A stretch of DNA of 64,000 bases from Prorocentrum cordatum (lineage: Eukaryota > Sar > Dinophyceae > Prorocentrales > Prorocentraceae), in assembly GCA_963575745.1 (NCBI GenBank), contig CAUYUJ010018871.1, forward strand, positions 589,037 through 653,036, read 5' to 3'. The notes beneath the pieces were generated by a model. That model did no database searches, was not told where the DNA came from, and saw only the letters and a list, made by a program, of their open reading frames with translations. Both the position numbers and the translations under genes were made by a program. Shown here piece after piece: positions 17,761 through 28,329 of this stretch; the stretch's first letter is position 1, and each line of letters begins with the position of its first letter.

Positions 17761-19459
17761 ACCATCACCCCCATCTGCACTTCATCGTCAGTTATCTCGG
17801 AGCCGTACCACATCTGGGCTCAGGATATGCTCGCCTGCCCTTGAGCACCTCCGATTCGCTGTCTCCACGTTCCTCGGGCGACGCTGTGTCGGCCCGCGAC
17901 GACGCCGAGGGCGATGCCAGCCGCGAGCCGCGGCCAGCTGGAGCGGGCCGAGCCGACGGCCAAGTCAGGGCCGTCGAAGACGGCCGAGGCCGGGGCCAGG
18001 CGGGCGGCCCAGAGGAGGCCCCGCCAGGCCGATGCCAAGCAGCACCAGGACGCGGGCGGCCGCTCCGCCCTTGGGGCGCGCTCCGCCACGGCCCGTGGAG
18101 ACGCTCTACGACGCGCTGGTGGGCGAGGGCCGAGACCGAGGGGCTGCCGTTGGGCTCGCCGATGGAGCGAGGCACCGCGCTGGCCCAGCACTCCACGCAC
18201 TTCTTCTTCGAGGGGCACTCGGCGAGCGACTTCAGCAAGACGAGGGCGGCGCCCGCCTTCGATCGGCTGGACGCGTCAAAGTCGGAGGCGGAGCTGCACG
18301 GGGCCTGGCGGGCCCAGATCGGCTCCTACAAGGTGGCGCCCGAGAGGTCGCGGTCGCCAACCAGACGGTGATCGAGCGCCTGCCGCTCCACGCGGGGATC
18401 GCCGCGATGCCCCAGTCCGCGTTGCACCTCCGCCCGCGCGACCCGCTGCCGCTGCGCCGGGACGAGCTGGCGCCGCCCCCCCCGCGAGAGATGGGAGGGC
18501 TGGGTCGCTGGAGCGCCTTCTCCCACCGCCGGGGGATCGGGCAACCCAGCAAGACGGGCGTCTTCGACGAGGCCATGGTGCTGGACAACACGGAGCACGA
18601 CGACCTGGACCAGGCCTGGGGCCATCTCCTGAGCACGTCCAGGAGCAAGCTGCCCCCGCTGAGCTACCTCTCGTACGCCGACGCCTTCTCCAAGGCAGTC
18701 GGGCCACTCCAGCGCGGGCCGCCCGGGGCGCCCCACGCGCGCCGGCCGCGGCGCGGCGGAGCGAGCCGCAAGGCGGCCATCGGCAAACGCCCGGTTGCCG
18801 ACGCCCAGATGAGAGACAGGTGGCTCAGCGCCGCCAGCATGAGGAGGCACGAGAAAGGCGGCCGCGCGACCGAGATGCTTGGCCGTCTCTCAACCGAGCA
18901 GCTGCAGCACGCACGCCTGCGCCGGGAGCGCCTCGGGCGCGATCCTCAGCGGCGCCTCGGCGCCAGTGCGAGGCGCTCTCGACGCGGCGTCGCCCTCGAG
19001 CTCCTCTCGGGCAGCGGGGCCTTCTCGCGAGCGCGGCGCCGCCAGTGCTGCTTGAAAGGCACCCCGGTCTTCGCATGGGGCATATGCCATGGCGAGCGGT
19101 CCGATTTGCTGAAGGCAAGCAACCAGAGAATGATTCGTGGATGTTTTATGTCATGTGTAGTGAGGGCAGCGTGGATCGGTCCTCTTTGCGCGAGCTGGTC
19201 GGCCGCCCGTCGACATGATGGCAGCGGCCCACCTGCTCTCCACAGTGCCGACTGTGCAATGGGCCTCCCCAACCTCGCACCAGGTGACGAGGCCAAAGTC
19301 CAGCGGGGAAATCGCATGATGAGATTATTTTTCTCTCATGTTCTGTTTTGCAAGCGGCTTCGCGTGCCCATAGTGTGTGAGACCCCCACTCGTCTCGCCT
19401 CTGGATTGCCCCCCCCGTCCTCCGAATGCGTCGTTGGCCCGAGGCCCGCGAGTTTGTGA
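17714..19459 (+). pseudogene. Tyrosine recombinase plus methyltransferase-like domain
   Basis: A 581-aa frame whose first residues (SERNPADEPLR) are the end of the RNase H. The recombinase core is LRPRDPLPLRRDEL (18425), TGVFDEAMVLDN (18556) and RWLSAASMRRHEK (18818-18858). The last motif normally carries the nucleophilic Tyr (RYEK in relatives I recall), so the His here suggests a dead enzyme. ALELLSGSGAFSRA (18985), GPLCASWSAAR (19175) and VCETPTRLASGLPP (19375) form a methyltransferase-like domain of the kind that follows the recombinase in DIRS-type elements. Between 17760 and 18360 the true frame wanders: MERGTALAQHSTHFFFEGHS at 18162 is the best reading there. Confidence 0.6.
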
Positions 19460-19472
19460 CCGACTTGTGTCA

Positions 19473-19520
19473 GTGGTCAAATCCGTGGAGGAAGCGGTGG
19501 TCAAAACCGTGGAGGAAGCG
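19473..19520 (+). repeat. 24-bp tandem duplication
   Basis: GTGGTCAAATCCGTGGAGGA and the same unit with one change follow each other directly. Confidence 0.8.
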
Positions 19521-19785
19521 GACCAGATTTCTCAGTCTCTTCGTCGGTTTGAGCTCGGCACAAGAACGGTGTTGATCTTGCAAAGGAATTTGTAATCGTG
19601 CATGTGAGCTCGAATAGATTTCGCTCGGTAGAGCTGATAACCGATTTCTCACCAGCGTAGCTGAGCCCTACCCCAGTCGTTTACGCAATGAACTGTGTGA
19701 ACGTTTCTCTAATTCTATAGCTAACAAGCGTGCCATCGTTTTGAATGGTTTCTGCTCGTACGCCAGCAGTATTTCCGGCATCGTG

Positions 19786-19937
19786 AGCGCTCCCAGTGTT
19801 TTACTTTGGTGTGTGTGCGGTGGGCGACCTTTCGTTCTGCACAAGGATGCCTGCTGCTCAGGGAGCCTCAGTCTGAGGAGCGTGTCTCCGCCCCCACACA
19901 CAGAAAAAAACTCGACTGGCGAGGGAGGCGCAGCAGG
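19786..19937 (+). repeat. Split direct repeat B1
   Basis: Matches B2 (20050-20200) along about 145 bp with few changes; shared block GATGCCTGCTGCTCAGGGAG followed by CCTCAGTCTGAGG. Confidence 0.8.
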
Positions 19938-19940
19938 CTG

Positions 19941-20012
19941 ATGTAGGTGCTTACACGTGGATCATCTAGAGGGGCCCGATCGCCGCTAAGCGTCAGCACG
20001 TTTCTGTAGTCA
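19941..20012 (+). repeat. Split direct repeat A2
   Basis: Second copy of A1, placed between B1 and B2. Confidence 0.8.
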
Positions 20013-20049
20013 CGTTCCCACCCTGACCTTGTCCAGCTGCCCTGCCCCG

Positions 20050-20200
20050 CTCGACTCTCTCAGCGTTTTGTGGTGCTTGTGCGGCGGGCGACCCTCCGTT
20101 CTGCAAAGGGATGCCTGCTGCTCAGGGAGCCTCAGTCTGAGGCAACGTGTCTCCGCCCTCACACAGAAACAGTCTCGACTGGCGAGGGCGGCGCAGCAGG
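20050..20200 (+). repeat. Split direct repeat B2
   Basis: Second copy of B1; ends in CTCGACTGGCGAGGGCGGCG, with the microsatellite starting within a few bases. Confidence 0.8.
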
Positions 20201-20205
20201 GTGAG

Positions 20206-20300
20206 ACATATACAGATATGTATATACACATCTATATACATACATACATACATACATACATGCATGCATGCATGCATGCATGCATGCATGCATACATACA

Positions 20301-20332
<32 letters not shown>

Positions 20333-20418
20333 CATTCATACATACATACATACATACATACATACATGCATGCATGCATGCATGCATGCATGCATGCATG
20401 CATGCATACATACATACA

Positions 20419-20450
<32 letters not shown>

Positions 20451-20500
20451 CATGCATGCATACATACATACGTATATGTACCTATATGTGTAAATAAAAC
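20206..20500 (+). repeat. (CATA)n / (CATG)n microsatellite
   Basis: Alternating blocks of CATA and CATG tetramers; the open frames over it on both strands are artefacts. Confidence 0.95.
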
Positions 20501-20507
20501 CGGCGTT

Positions 20508-20530
20508 CTGGGCCCAGGGGTGGGCCCAGA
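20508..20530 (+). repeat. Hairpin, 9-bp stem
   Basis: CTGGGCCCA-GGGG-TGGGCCCAG, approximate position. Confidence 0.7.
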
Positions 20531-20589
20531 CTCATTCCCCCATGGCGGTGTCGGGTTCCAGGAGCTTTCTCTCTCCCGCTTCAAAACGA

Positions 20590-21060
20590 TTCAGATGGCC
20601 TCCAAGATGCCTCCAACAAGGCCAAGAAGCTCCCAAGACGCCCCAAGAGGCCTCCCCAAAGGGCCCCAAGAGGCAAAAATGGCCCAGGCCCGTCGGACAA
20701 CGTATATGTTTCCCATATTCGCCTGTAGGGTTTTCACCGCGTCCAAGACGGCCCGAAAGGCCCTCAAGATCGTCCCAAGGCTGCCCAAGAGGCCCCCAAG
20801 AGGGTTCCGAGACGGCCCAATAGGGCCCCAAGACGGCCGAAGAGGCGCCCCAAGAAGGGGCCCAGAGGGGGTCTCCGAACGGACATTTGAAGCTTTCCGT
20901 CCCTAGATGTCCCCAGGATTCCCCAAGAGGTTCCCAAAAGGTTCTCCAGTAGGCCCAAGAGGTCCCCTAGAGACCCCGAAGAGGTCCTAACAGGCCCCCA
21001 AAAAGGCTACAGGAAGCACCACAAGGCCCCCAAGAGCCCCCCCCAGACGCCCAGAGGCAT
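20590..21060 (+). repeat. Degenerate CCCCAAGANG low-complexity array
   Basis: Runs of 'CCCAAGAGGCCC', 'CCCCAAGACGG' and close variants with no fixed period. Similar arrays lie at 57465-57720 and 62310-62620, with a trace at 27155-27200. No coding signal. Confidence 0.7.
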
Positions 21061-21151
21061 TCCTGACGATGCTCGACGTCGCCGCCGACGCCGCCGCCGG
21101 CAGCCGTTTCAGCTGAGGCGCCGCCGCCGCCAAGGCTGGGGCTGGGGCGTG

Positions 21152-21193
21152 CTAGAACCTAGGCGCGCGCGAAGCGCGCGCACGTGGTTCTAG
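21152..21193 (+). repeat. Two-part hairpin beside the second CATA array
   Basis: CTAGAACC pairs with GGTTCTAG, and inside it GCGCGCGC-GAA-GCGCGCGC forms a second stem. Confidence 0.75.
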
Positions 21194-21199
21194 TATGTA

Positions 21200-21690
21200 G
21201 GTGTGTACACACACACATATATATATACATACATACATACATAACTATATGTATGTGTGTATGCATGCATGCATGCATGCATGCATGCATGCATGCATAT
21301 ACACACATACATACATACATACATACATACATACATACATACATACATACATACATACATACATACATACATACATACATACATACATACATACATACAT
21401 ACATACACATACATACATACATACATACACACATACATACATACATACATACATACATACATACATACATACATACATACATACATACATACATACATAC
21501 ATACATGCATACATACATACATACATACATACACATACATACACATACATACATACATATACATACCTACATACATGTGTATATGTACACACATGCATAC
21601 ATACATACATACATACATGCATGCATGCATGCATGCATGCATCCATGCATACATACATGTGTATATATAAATATGTATATAGGTGAAAAT
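21200..21690 (+). repeat. (CATA)n / (CATG)n microsatellite, second array
   Basis: Same tetramers as the first array, about 480 bp, with CACA interruptions. Confidence 0.95.
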
Positions 21691-21699
21691 GGGGAGTGG

Positions 21700-23490
21700 G
21701 TCACGTGAGACAGGGTCAGACAGAGCCAGACTCAATTCCACCACGATAGTCGCAATCGCATAGGGGCGTGTCGCCCTCCACGTGGCCAGCCCAGTGCCAC
21801 GGTGAGGAGGGAAGCAGGTAAGAGACATGCGGAAGGGCAGCGGCTGGCCCCACCTCGTGCGAGCAGGAGGACCCCCGCTGTTGGGGGCCATGGCTGGTCC
21901 TGCCGCGCGCACGGCAGCCAGCACATCAGAACGGCACGAGCGGATCGGGGCATCAGGGCCTGAAGGCAAACGGGTATCCGGGTGATCGCCAGCGCATACG
22001 GTCGGGAACGTTTGCCAAGCAGTGCTTGCACCTGCCGTCTGGAGCCGCATGCGGCGGCAGCGTTGCCGCCAGGCTGGTCCTGGTGCGGCTTGCAGAGGGC
22101 GAGGACCGAAGACTGCGCCCGGCGGCGCAGAGGCAACCTTGCATGTCGGCCATTGGGCGTCGCGTAATGCGGGGGGCAGCGAGACTGCAGAAAAGGGGCT
22201 TTCCAGGGCCCTGAAGCTTTGGGCCTGGAGGAGGGCCCGAAAAGTGCACCTGTCTTCCCTCCCCACGTATCGCCCCTCATGAAGCGACGCACAACTCATG
22301 CAATCCACGATGCTGTACCTTGTGCTTGGAGCTGCGGGTCCAGCCACACAGCTGTGCCGTACGCTGTCCCCTTGTGCTTGGAGTTGCGGTTTGGACGTTG
22401 GTGTGTCTGGAGTTGTGGCCATGCTTCAGCATTGCGCGGAGTACGATTGCGAAGTTCACCCGCGCGCGTCGCTGGATCTCAAACGCGTGCTCTGGGCGGC
22501 CCAAGCAGAGTACCCATACGCGTCCGGCGGCGCCAGACAGGGCGTCTTGGAAGGGCTGCATACCCGCAGACATCACCGCGAGTCTGAGTAGTTCACCGGT
22601 CTGCGCGACGTACCTCGAGTTGGCCGACTTGGGATTGCGGCGGTTCTACACTTCTGTGTGGGGACCTTGTCGTCTAGGGGCCCCAGTGAACTGCCTGCGA
22701 CATAAGTTGTCGTAGGTCCGTGCAGATCTTTCGGATCTGCGTTGAGCCCCCCTGGCGGCGCCTCCGGCGCCGCTGGTCACGCGCGGCGAGTGGCCAGAAT
22801 TTCAAGCGGCCAAGGATTTGAGAATGGCACGACGCCTAGAGAAGGACGGGGAAGAGGGGAAGGATTTCGGTCTCGGCAGGGGTTCGGCACCTAGGGGGCA
22901 GCAGTGGAGCCCGTCTGGCGCCTAGAGGCGGTTTGGAAGCACCTCCGACACCGTGCCTGACGCGAGCTGTCGCGGCCAGACTCCTGGGGTGGGGGCAGCG
23001 TTTGGGCGAGAGCTGTTGCTAATCTTCGCTTTTGCACAGCCCTCCCACGTGCGGTTCTGGTTTGGAGCAGAGCCCTGTAGTCTACAAAACCTCCTCCTTC
23101 CCGCCTCCCTCCTCCTGCCCAAGACCTGCGTCCTGCCCAGTCTCCTACCTCGTCTCACCTGGGGGCTCGCACCTCTGCGTTGAATGTTTTTTTGTCCCAA
23201 CCCTCTTGCATTGGTCTCTCGCGTTGAACAGACCACTGCGGTCGCACACCTTCCTCCCGCCTCCCGCCTCCTCTCCTCCCTCCTCTTCTCTCCAGCCTCT
23301 TACCTGGCTCCGTCCTGCCTACCAGCCTGCCTCCTACCTCGCCGTCACGCGCGAACTGGCCGTCGCCGGGGAGCTGCGAACTGCGAAATTGTCGACGCTG
23401 TCGAGGGCTGCGGAGGGGTCCTGCAAAGTAAGTTCCTAGGCGGACTCGGATTAGACCTCCCCAGCCTTCCAGAGAAAGACCAGGGAGGAT
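21700..23490. other. No gene recognised
   Basis: Both strands have medium open frames but no motif I recognise. A short duplication (CCTTGTGCTTGGAG, twice) lies at 22315-22390. A GC hairpin is at 22755-22773. 23060-23340 is pyrimidine-rich. Confidence 0.5.
22755..22773 (+). repeat. GC hairpin related to the one at 49983
   Basis: GCGGCGCC-TCC-GGCGCCGC, a perfect 8-bp stem. Its core GGCGCCTCCGGCGCC is the reverse complement of the core of the hairpin at 49983-50005. Confidence 0.75.
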
Positions 23491-23499
23491 GACGTCATC

Positions 23500-24600
23500 G
23501 GACCGCATGTGTACGAGTCGGCGGATGGCAGTGTGAATGATGTTATCTCAAACCGGCACCTCTTGGTCGAATATTGCATCGCGTCCGACCTCGTGCTTGC
23601 CAACACTTGTTCCGACAGCCCTAATGTAAAGAAAGCTTCGTACCGTAAACTTGGTTTGCAGCCCATGGCGACCTTCCAGGGCGCAGTTTTCGCGCAATTT
23701 GATCACTTCTTCTGCCACCAAAGCTACCTTCCTATTCTTCATTCATGGACGTGCCAGGAGGAGCCAACCAACAGCCATCATTTCCTCATGATTGTTGAGA
23801 CGTCGTTCCAATTCAGTGGGCGGACAGCGTAAGAAGAAGGCATTGGACAAGAGTGCATTGAAGCAAACAGTTGCCAGACGTGAGTTTTCCGGGGCTTTCG
23901 AAAGCGCGGTTGCCACAAACTATGCAAAGTGCAGTCTGGACGAATCAGCCGGTTGATATTGAACAGGCTTTCCAGGTAGCCGCATCGACATTACCCAAAA
24001 CAGATCTTCTCCCCAGACGTCCTTGGACAAGTCCTCATACACTTGACATCATCGGAAAGCGGAAAGTATGCCGCCACGCAGGAGACGACCACAGCGAGAA
24101 GGGGTTTGACAAGTTGATTCGACAGTCCGGCAATCAAGACCGCAAAGCAGTGTTGGAAGATTCCGTGAGTAACGGCGGAAGGAATGCCGTGAAAGATGTC
24201 CGAGAACCCAAAGGCAGCCAAGCACGCAGACATCAAAGACATAGCGGAGAGAGCAAACGCCATGGCGGATTATTTCGAGCACGTGCAGAGGACAAATATA
24301 TCCAGACCTCCTGCCAGACCGTGATACGATGTTCGGGAAATGATTGCCCATCAGCACAGACGCTTTCAACATGGACGAGTTTGTCGTCCATGTTGAACTC
24401 GATGTGCCTGGAGGGGCGGCGTCTGCTGCTGCGCTGGCGCCTCGGGCGCGCCAGCAGCTCACCGCGGAGGCTCCATTTGAGGCTCTACACCGCGCATGGC
24501 CGACGGGCGTCTCTGCCCATCAACAGGCAGATGCTCGTCTGTTGGCTCGCCATGCTCCTCGAAGACAGCCTCGGGACGCTCCAGAATAATTTCTTGAAGT
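23500..24600 (+). pseudogene. LINE fragment: endonuclease C-terminus and start of RT region
   Basis: 23509-23832 reads NRHLLVEYCIASDLVLANT, KKASYRKLG, QFDHFFCHQ and SHHFLMIVE, which correspond to the last strands of an EEP endonuclease (the usual Q-x-DY and SDH positions). 23871-24230 continues as the linker: AASTLPKTDLLPRRPWTS, LDIIGKRK and LIRQSGNQDRKAVLE. 24255-24600 has ADYFEHVQ and then DAFNMDEFVVHVELDVP in another frame, the usual lead-in to the RT. No polymerase motifs remain. Several frame changes mark it as dead. It is 5'-truncated within the endonuclease. Confidence 0.6.
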
Positions 24601-24623
24601 GCAAGGTTGAGTCGTTCCACCCA

Positions 24624-25292
24624 CTATGAGAAAGGTCGTTTCTGTCTGAGGTTCTCCAACTCGTGTTCCATTGTGTATATTCGTGCCACTAGATGGTCGA
24701 TACGAGCCTTGGAGCGAGAAAGAGCAGAAGCTCGTCTGGCGTGCTGCTCTCGCCATGAACCAGCAAGGTGCATCGCCGTGAGAATCACACTGAACCAATC
24801 CTTTTCGTCCTCTCAGCTCTCGTTGTTCTCGCCCTTCATTCGGATCGAGACCGCCAAGGTATTGAGTTCCTGCCTTATCTGGGCGATGAGTTGCTTCCTT
24901 TCTGCCTCAGACGAGTTCTCTTGAAGATCGCCTGGATACTGAAAGTGCAACCGTGCAACGCAAGGCGGAGCTGGCAAGATGCCGAGAGGCTGCTGTGCAT
25001 CCTCGCCCGCCTCGTCCCCTACAAACGAGGCTACGGCGCTGGCGGCGCGCTTGGGGCCCCTCGGGCGTCGGGGCTGGCCCTCGGCCTGCTCGCCCGACGG
25101 CGCCGACTGCGGCACCCGCGGGTCCCTCACGAACCCCTCCGCGGCGTTTTTCTCCGCGTCCTTGCCACCACGACGCGGTGGAGTGCGAGGGCGGCCTCCA
25201 AGATGTTCTTGAACAACAGCAGAGCACAGACGACAGGAATACCTTTCGAAAACAACTGGTGTGCCACATTCTGAACATGCCCACGTATTCAT
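24624..25292 (-). pseudogene. LINE ORF1-type protein: zinc ribbon plus coiled coil, one in-frame TGA
   Basis: Read from ATG at 25292: MNTWACSECGTPVVFERY followed by SCRLC gives C-x2-C...C-x2-C, a zinc-ribbon-like start. A Pro/Arg/Ala-rich middle is followed by a helical region (EAERKQLIAQIRQELNTLAV). A TGA at 24813-24815 interrupts it, and the same frame then continues as DEKDWFSVILTAMHLAG, SALSRSKARIDHLVARIY and TMEHELENLRQKRPFS before TAG at 24624-24626. The same zinc ribbon plus coiled coil layout starts the LINE at 36379. Because the frame keeps its coding character after the TGA, one recent nonsense change is the simplest reading. The open frame extends upstream to 25601 but looks less protein-like. 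Confidence 0.5.
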
Positions 25293-25512
25293 CAACTGGC
25301 CGAAACGACGAGCATTGAGCCGATGCCTTGTTTCAACAAGAATGGAAGATGATAGAACGTCGGAGATTGCGAGACAAAGCAGCAGCCTATCGTCGGCACG
25401 TCGGTAACGCTCTCGACGATGCGGTGAATGCTCCCGAGAGTTTCGCGAGTGTGCCTCCGCCGTGTCACGTGGGGACGCGGCTGGCCGCCGAGCAAGGCTG
25501 GCGCGGTAGGTT

Positions 25513-25590
25513 CTGAAACGGAATGAAAGAAGTTGCGAAAGGATTTTCGCCCTGAAACAGAACGCAAGAAGTTGCGAAAGATTTTCGCCC
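25513..25590 (+). repeat. Two-copy 39-bp tandem repeat
   Basis: Each copy contains AAGAAGTTGCGAAAG and ends ATTTTCGCC. Confidence 0.75.
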
Positions 25591-25690
25591 GCCTCCTCCA
25601 CCTATAGGGCAAGACCCTGACGGGAATTGAAGTGGACTCGTGCCAGAACCTTTGGAAGAGGAGAAGGAAGAGGAGGAGGAGGAGGAGGAG

Positions 25691-25761
25691 GCCCCACCAG
25701 GGATGGTCCGGGAGCCCGTGGCCGTGTCCCAGCAGCCCACCGAGCCTGTGCAGTTACAGAG
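25691..25761 (+). CDS. Candidate EPVQ exon
   Basis: Frame EAPPGMVREPVAVSQQPTEP then VQLQ, with a possible donor at 25761/25762 (GAG|GTCCG). It lies between a GGA tract (25655-25692) and a TCC tract (25850-26010). The xEPVQ motif is shared with exons near 27571, 33000, 39790 and 41398. Too short to stand alone; acceptor not resolved. Confidence 0.4.
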
Positions 25762-25849
25762 GTCCGAGGAGCTCACTTTAGGCGCTCCCAAGGCTCGCCG
25801 GGGTCGTCTTCACAGTTGTCGTTGCAGTCGTTGTCGCTGCTGTTACCGT

Positions 25850-26010
25850 CCTCCCTTATCCTCCCCTCGATTCTCTCCTCTCCTCGAGTCCCTGCTCCTC
25901 CTCATACTTCTCCTCCGCCTCCCCCTCTTCCTCATCTTTCTCCTCCTTCTCCTTCTCTCCCTGCCTCCTCCTCCTCCTCCTCCTCCTCTTTCTCCTCCTC
26001 CTCCTATATT
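25850..26010 (+). repeat. TCC polypyrimidine tract
   Basis: Interrupted TCC/TCT triplets, complementary to the GGA tract at 25655-25692. Confidence 0.85.
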
Positions 26011-26099
26011 CCGTGTTGCACCCCAAAAGGTGTCGGTAGGGTGGGCCGGTTGGTTCGTTTGAGATTCTTTCACCGCGTGCGATCCCAATATTTGACATG

Positions 26100-26950
26100 T
26101 AAAACAGTTTCAAGAATCGAAAGTGGGTTGTGCTTAACATGTGTGTCTTGCGTTAGCGCCGCGTACATTCGTTCAACAGTTCGCGACAGTTTCAGGGATG
26201 GAGGGGGTAAAAATAGGGTGCAAAGTCTGCAACAGCTTCAAGGATGGAGGAGAGTGGTTTTCAGAATGGAGCTCTCGCTGCAGCGCTGTTCACAATGTTG
26301 CAACAGCTTCATGGACGAAGGCTTGTTTCTGTTCGAAATGTTGTTGTCGACGTAGTGCAGCGCACACTCGTTTCATATCGTTGCACAGCTGGAAAGTTGG
26401 AGTGGGGAGGGTTCAAAATGAAGCTCTCGCAGTAGCGCCGCGCACATTCGGCTTGAAAGTTCGCAACATCTTCAGGGATGGAGGAGTGTGGTTACTTCAT
26501 TGAAGCTCTCGCTTTAGCGCCGCGCAAAAGTTTGCAACAGCTACATGGATGGAGGGGGGCGGGTTTCAACATTGGGCTCTGGCCATGGCGCCACGCACAT
26601 TCTTCGTGCAAGTTTGCAACAGCTAGAATAATGGAGGACTGTTGTTTTCATCGTGGGGCTCCCACTTCAGACTTCCTCAGTTTTCAAGACCTGGAAGTTC
26701 AACACGCGTAGCACTGCACGCATCGAGGGCGGTTCGTTGTAGAAATGTGGCTCTCGCTTGAGATGTCTTCGAAGTTCGTGATCTCGCCACTCCGTCTTCA
26801 CCCTCCGTCGCTACATCCCCTTATCATTTCACCGTTTCTCGAAACATTGCACTCGCTTTTGCGCCGCGCACGTCCGTTCAAAAAGTGCCCCAAAGTTTTT
26901 CTCGCCTCAGCGCTGCGCACATCTGCTTCCAACAGCTAATAGAATGGAGC
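26100..26950 (+). repeat. Degenerate minisatellite, unit about 75-83 bp
   Basis: Repeated blocks GCGCCGCGCACATTCG, GCAACAGCTTCA, GGATGGAGGAG and AGCTCTCGC recur near 26156, 26280, 26357, 26433, 26516, 26588, 26860 and 26911. No conserved frame, so probably not coding. The same family is inverted at 29050-29600. Confidence 0.75.
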
Positions 26951-27570
26951 GCGGCCCGTTTGCATCAAAAGTGGGCTATCGTTTTGACAAGTATGTTCAG
27001 TCTGCTTCCCTCGGTCTGCCTGTGGCTCTGCACGGGAGGGGGCTCCAAGCCCTCGAAGATTTCTCTTGGGCTCCTTACCCGCCAGCATGCGATCGCATCC
27101 GCTGGCACACGGAGGCCACGGGAGTGCTACAGATAGCCGAGATCAAATCCCAAGACGGCCTAAGCTAGCCCCAAGAGTATCCTGAGAGTGCCCCCAAGAT
27201 GGACCAAGATTCAACGACCGCTTGCGAAACCATGCGGGTCCAACCGACGCTGTGCTATCGGACACCCTCGTCGGGGCTCACATGGCTATAGACACCGTTC
27301 AACTTCTGAAAACCCGCCGGTGCTTCAGAAGTCTGACCTGCAGAAGTATATGGCCCACATTTGCCTTGAATATTGTATCCAGATGGAGCCGCTAGCCAGA
27401 CGGTGCCAAGCAGGCCAAGGAAGAACATAAATTGCTCGAGAGCGCTCTGGAGCGCTCCCAGGCTCTGGAACGGCTGCGGCACCCGATACACAACCTCCAG
27501 ACCCGCAGCATGTCAGAGATCCCCGAATCGTCTTACCCCAGTGCCGTCCTCTCCCCGCCGCCATCTCGAG
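26950..27570. other. No gene recognised
   Basis: Unstructured sequence with a short CCCCAAGA-type patch at 27155-27200. 27540-27570 is pyrimidine-rich and ends CTCGAG, serving as the likely acceptor of the next exon. Confidence 0.5.
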
Positions 27571-27791
27571 GTGATCGACACGACGATCACGGTGATGCCG
27601 CCGGTCTACATGGAGCCGCTTCCCCCCAGCGCAGCGCGGAGCACGTCCAGTCCGTCCATGCCCGCAGAGCCCATCCAGTCCGCGCCCGTGGAGCCCGTCC
27701 CGCCCGTGCAGTCCTTCCAGCAGCCAGCTGTCGTGCAGACGCTGCCCGCGGTCACCGCGCCCGCCGTCTACATGACCGCCCCGGCGTCCTC
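27571..27791 (+). CDS. Candidate Pro/Val-rich EPVQ exon
   Basis: After a pyrimidine tract and CTCGAG, the frame reads VIDTTITVMPPVYMEPLPP, then PAEPIQSAPVEPVPPVQSF, QQPAVVQTLPAVTAPAVYMT and APASS, with a possible donor TCG|GTGGCG at 27791/27792. The Val/Pro/Gln composition and PVEPV/PVQ motifs match the exon at 39790-39915. Beyond it the frame runs into a GAC/GGA microsatellite and becomes poly-acidic. It is probably an internal exon of a repetitive cytoskeletal-type protein; function inferred only from the alveolin exons downstream. Confidence 0.5.
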
Positions 27792-27823
27792 GGTGGCGCG
27801 CGCGGCGCCCGCGGGGAGGGACC

Positions 27824-27825
<2 letters not shown>

Positions 27826-27858
<33 letters not shown>

Positions 27859-28258
27859 GGTAACGACCACGCCACGACGTCCACCGCCTACCGCCACGGT
27901 GAGGACGAGGGTCATCAGGAGGAGGGCGAGCACGAGGAGGAGGAGAGGAACTGCTCCTCCTCCGTCCCTCCATCCCTCCCTCCCTCCCTTCCTGAGAGAA
28001 GAGGAGGAGGAGGAGGAGGAGGAGGAGGAGGAGGAGGACGAGGAGGAGGAGGAGGAGGAGGAGGGGGGAGGAGGAGGAGGAGGAGGAGGAGGAGGAGGAG
28101 GAGGGAGGAGGAGGAGGAGGAGAAGAGGAGGAGGGACGAGGAGGAGGAGGAGGAGGAGGACGAGGAGGAGGAGGAGGAGGAGGAGGAGGACGAGGAGGAG
28201 GAGGAGGGGGAGGAGGAGGAGGAGGAGGAGGAGGAGGCGGAGCAGGAGGAGGGAAGAC
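27826..28258 (+). repeat. GAC and GGA triplet tract
   Basis: About 430 bp of GAC, TCC (short) and then GGA/GAG triplets. Confidence 0.9.
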
Positions 28259-28329
28259 GAGAGCCAATCCCGGGTGCACCAGCGGTGCTGCACAATACAC
28301 CGTCCCATCCCGAGTCCCTGTCCTGAGGC

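Larger units (their letters stand above)
14550..20200 (+). mobile_element. Decayed DIRS/Ngaro/PAT-like tyrosine-recombinase retrotransposon with split direct repeats
   Basis: Genes in order: a gag-like part (14985-15540), RT with RNase H (15690-17760), then tyrosine recombinase with a methyltransferase-like domain (17714-19459). The left end is repeat A1 (14550-14621). The right end is B1 (19786-19937), A2 (19941-20012), B2 (20050-20200). This A1...B1-A2-B2 order is the known split-direct-repeat arrangement of Ngaro- and PAT-type elements, which integrate through a circle using a tyrosine recombinase instead of an integrase. Frames are broken in many places, so this copy cannot be autonomous. 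The CATA microsatellite starts immediately after B2. Confidence 0.7.

Noticed and set aside
20122-21708. Tyr/Ile/His and Met/Cys/Val repeat proteins on both strands
   Set aside because: Translations of CATA/CATG tetramers; stop-free by composition only.
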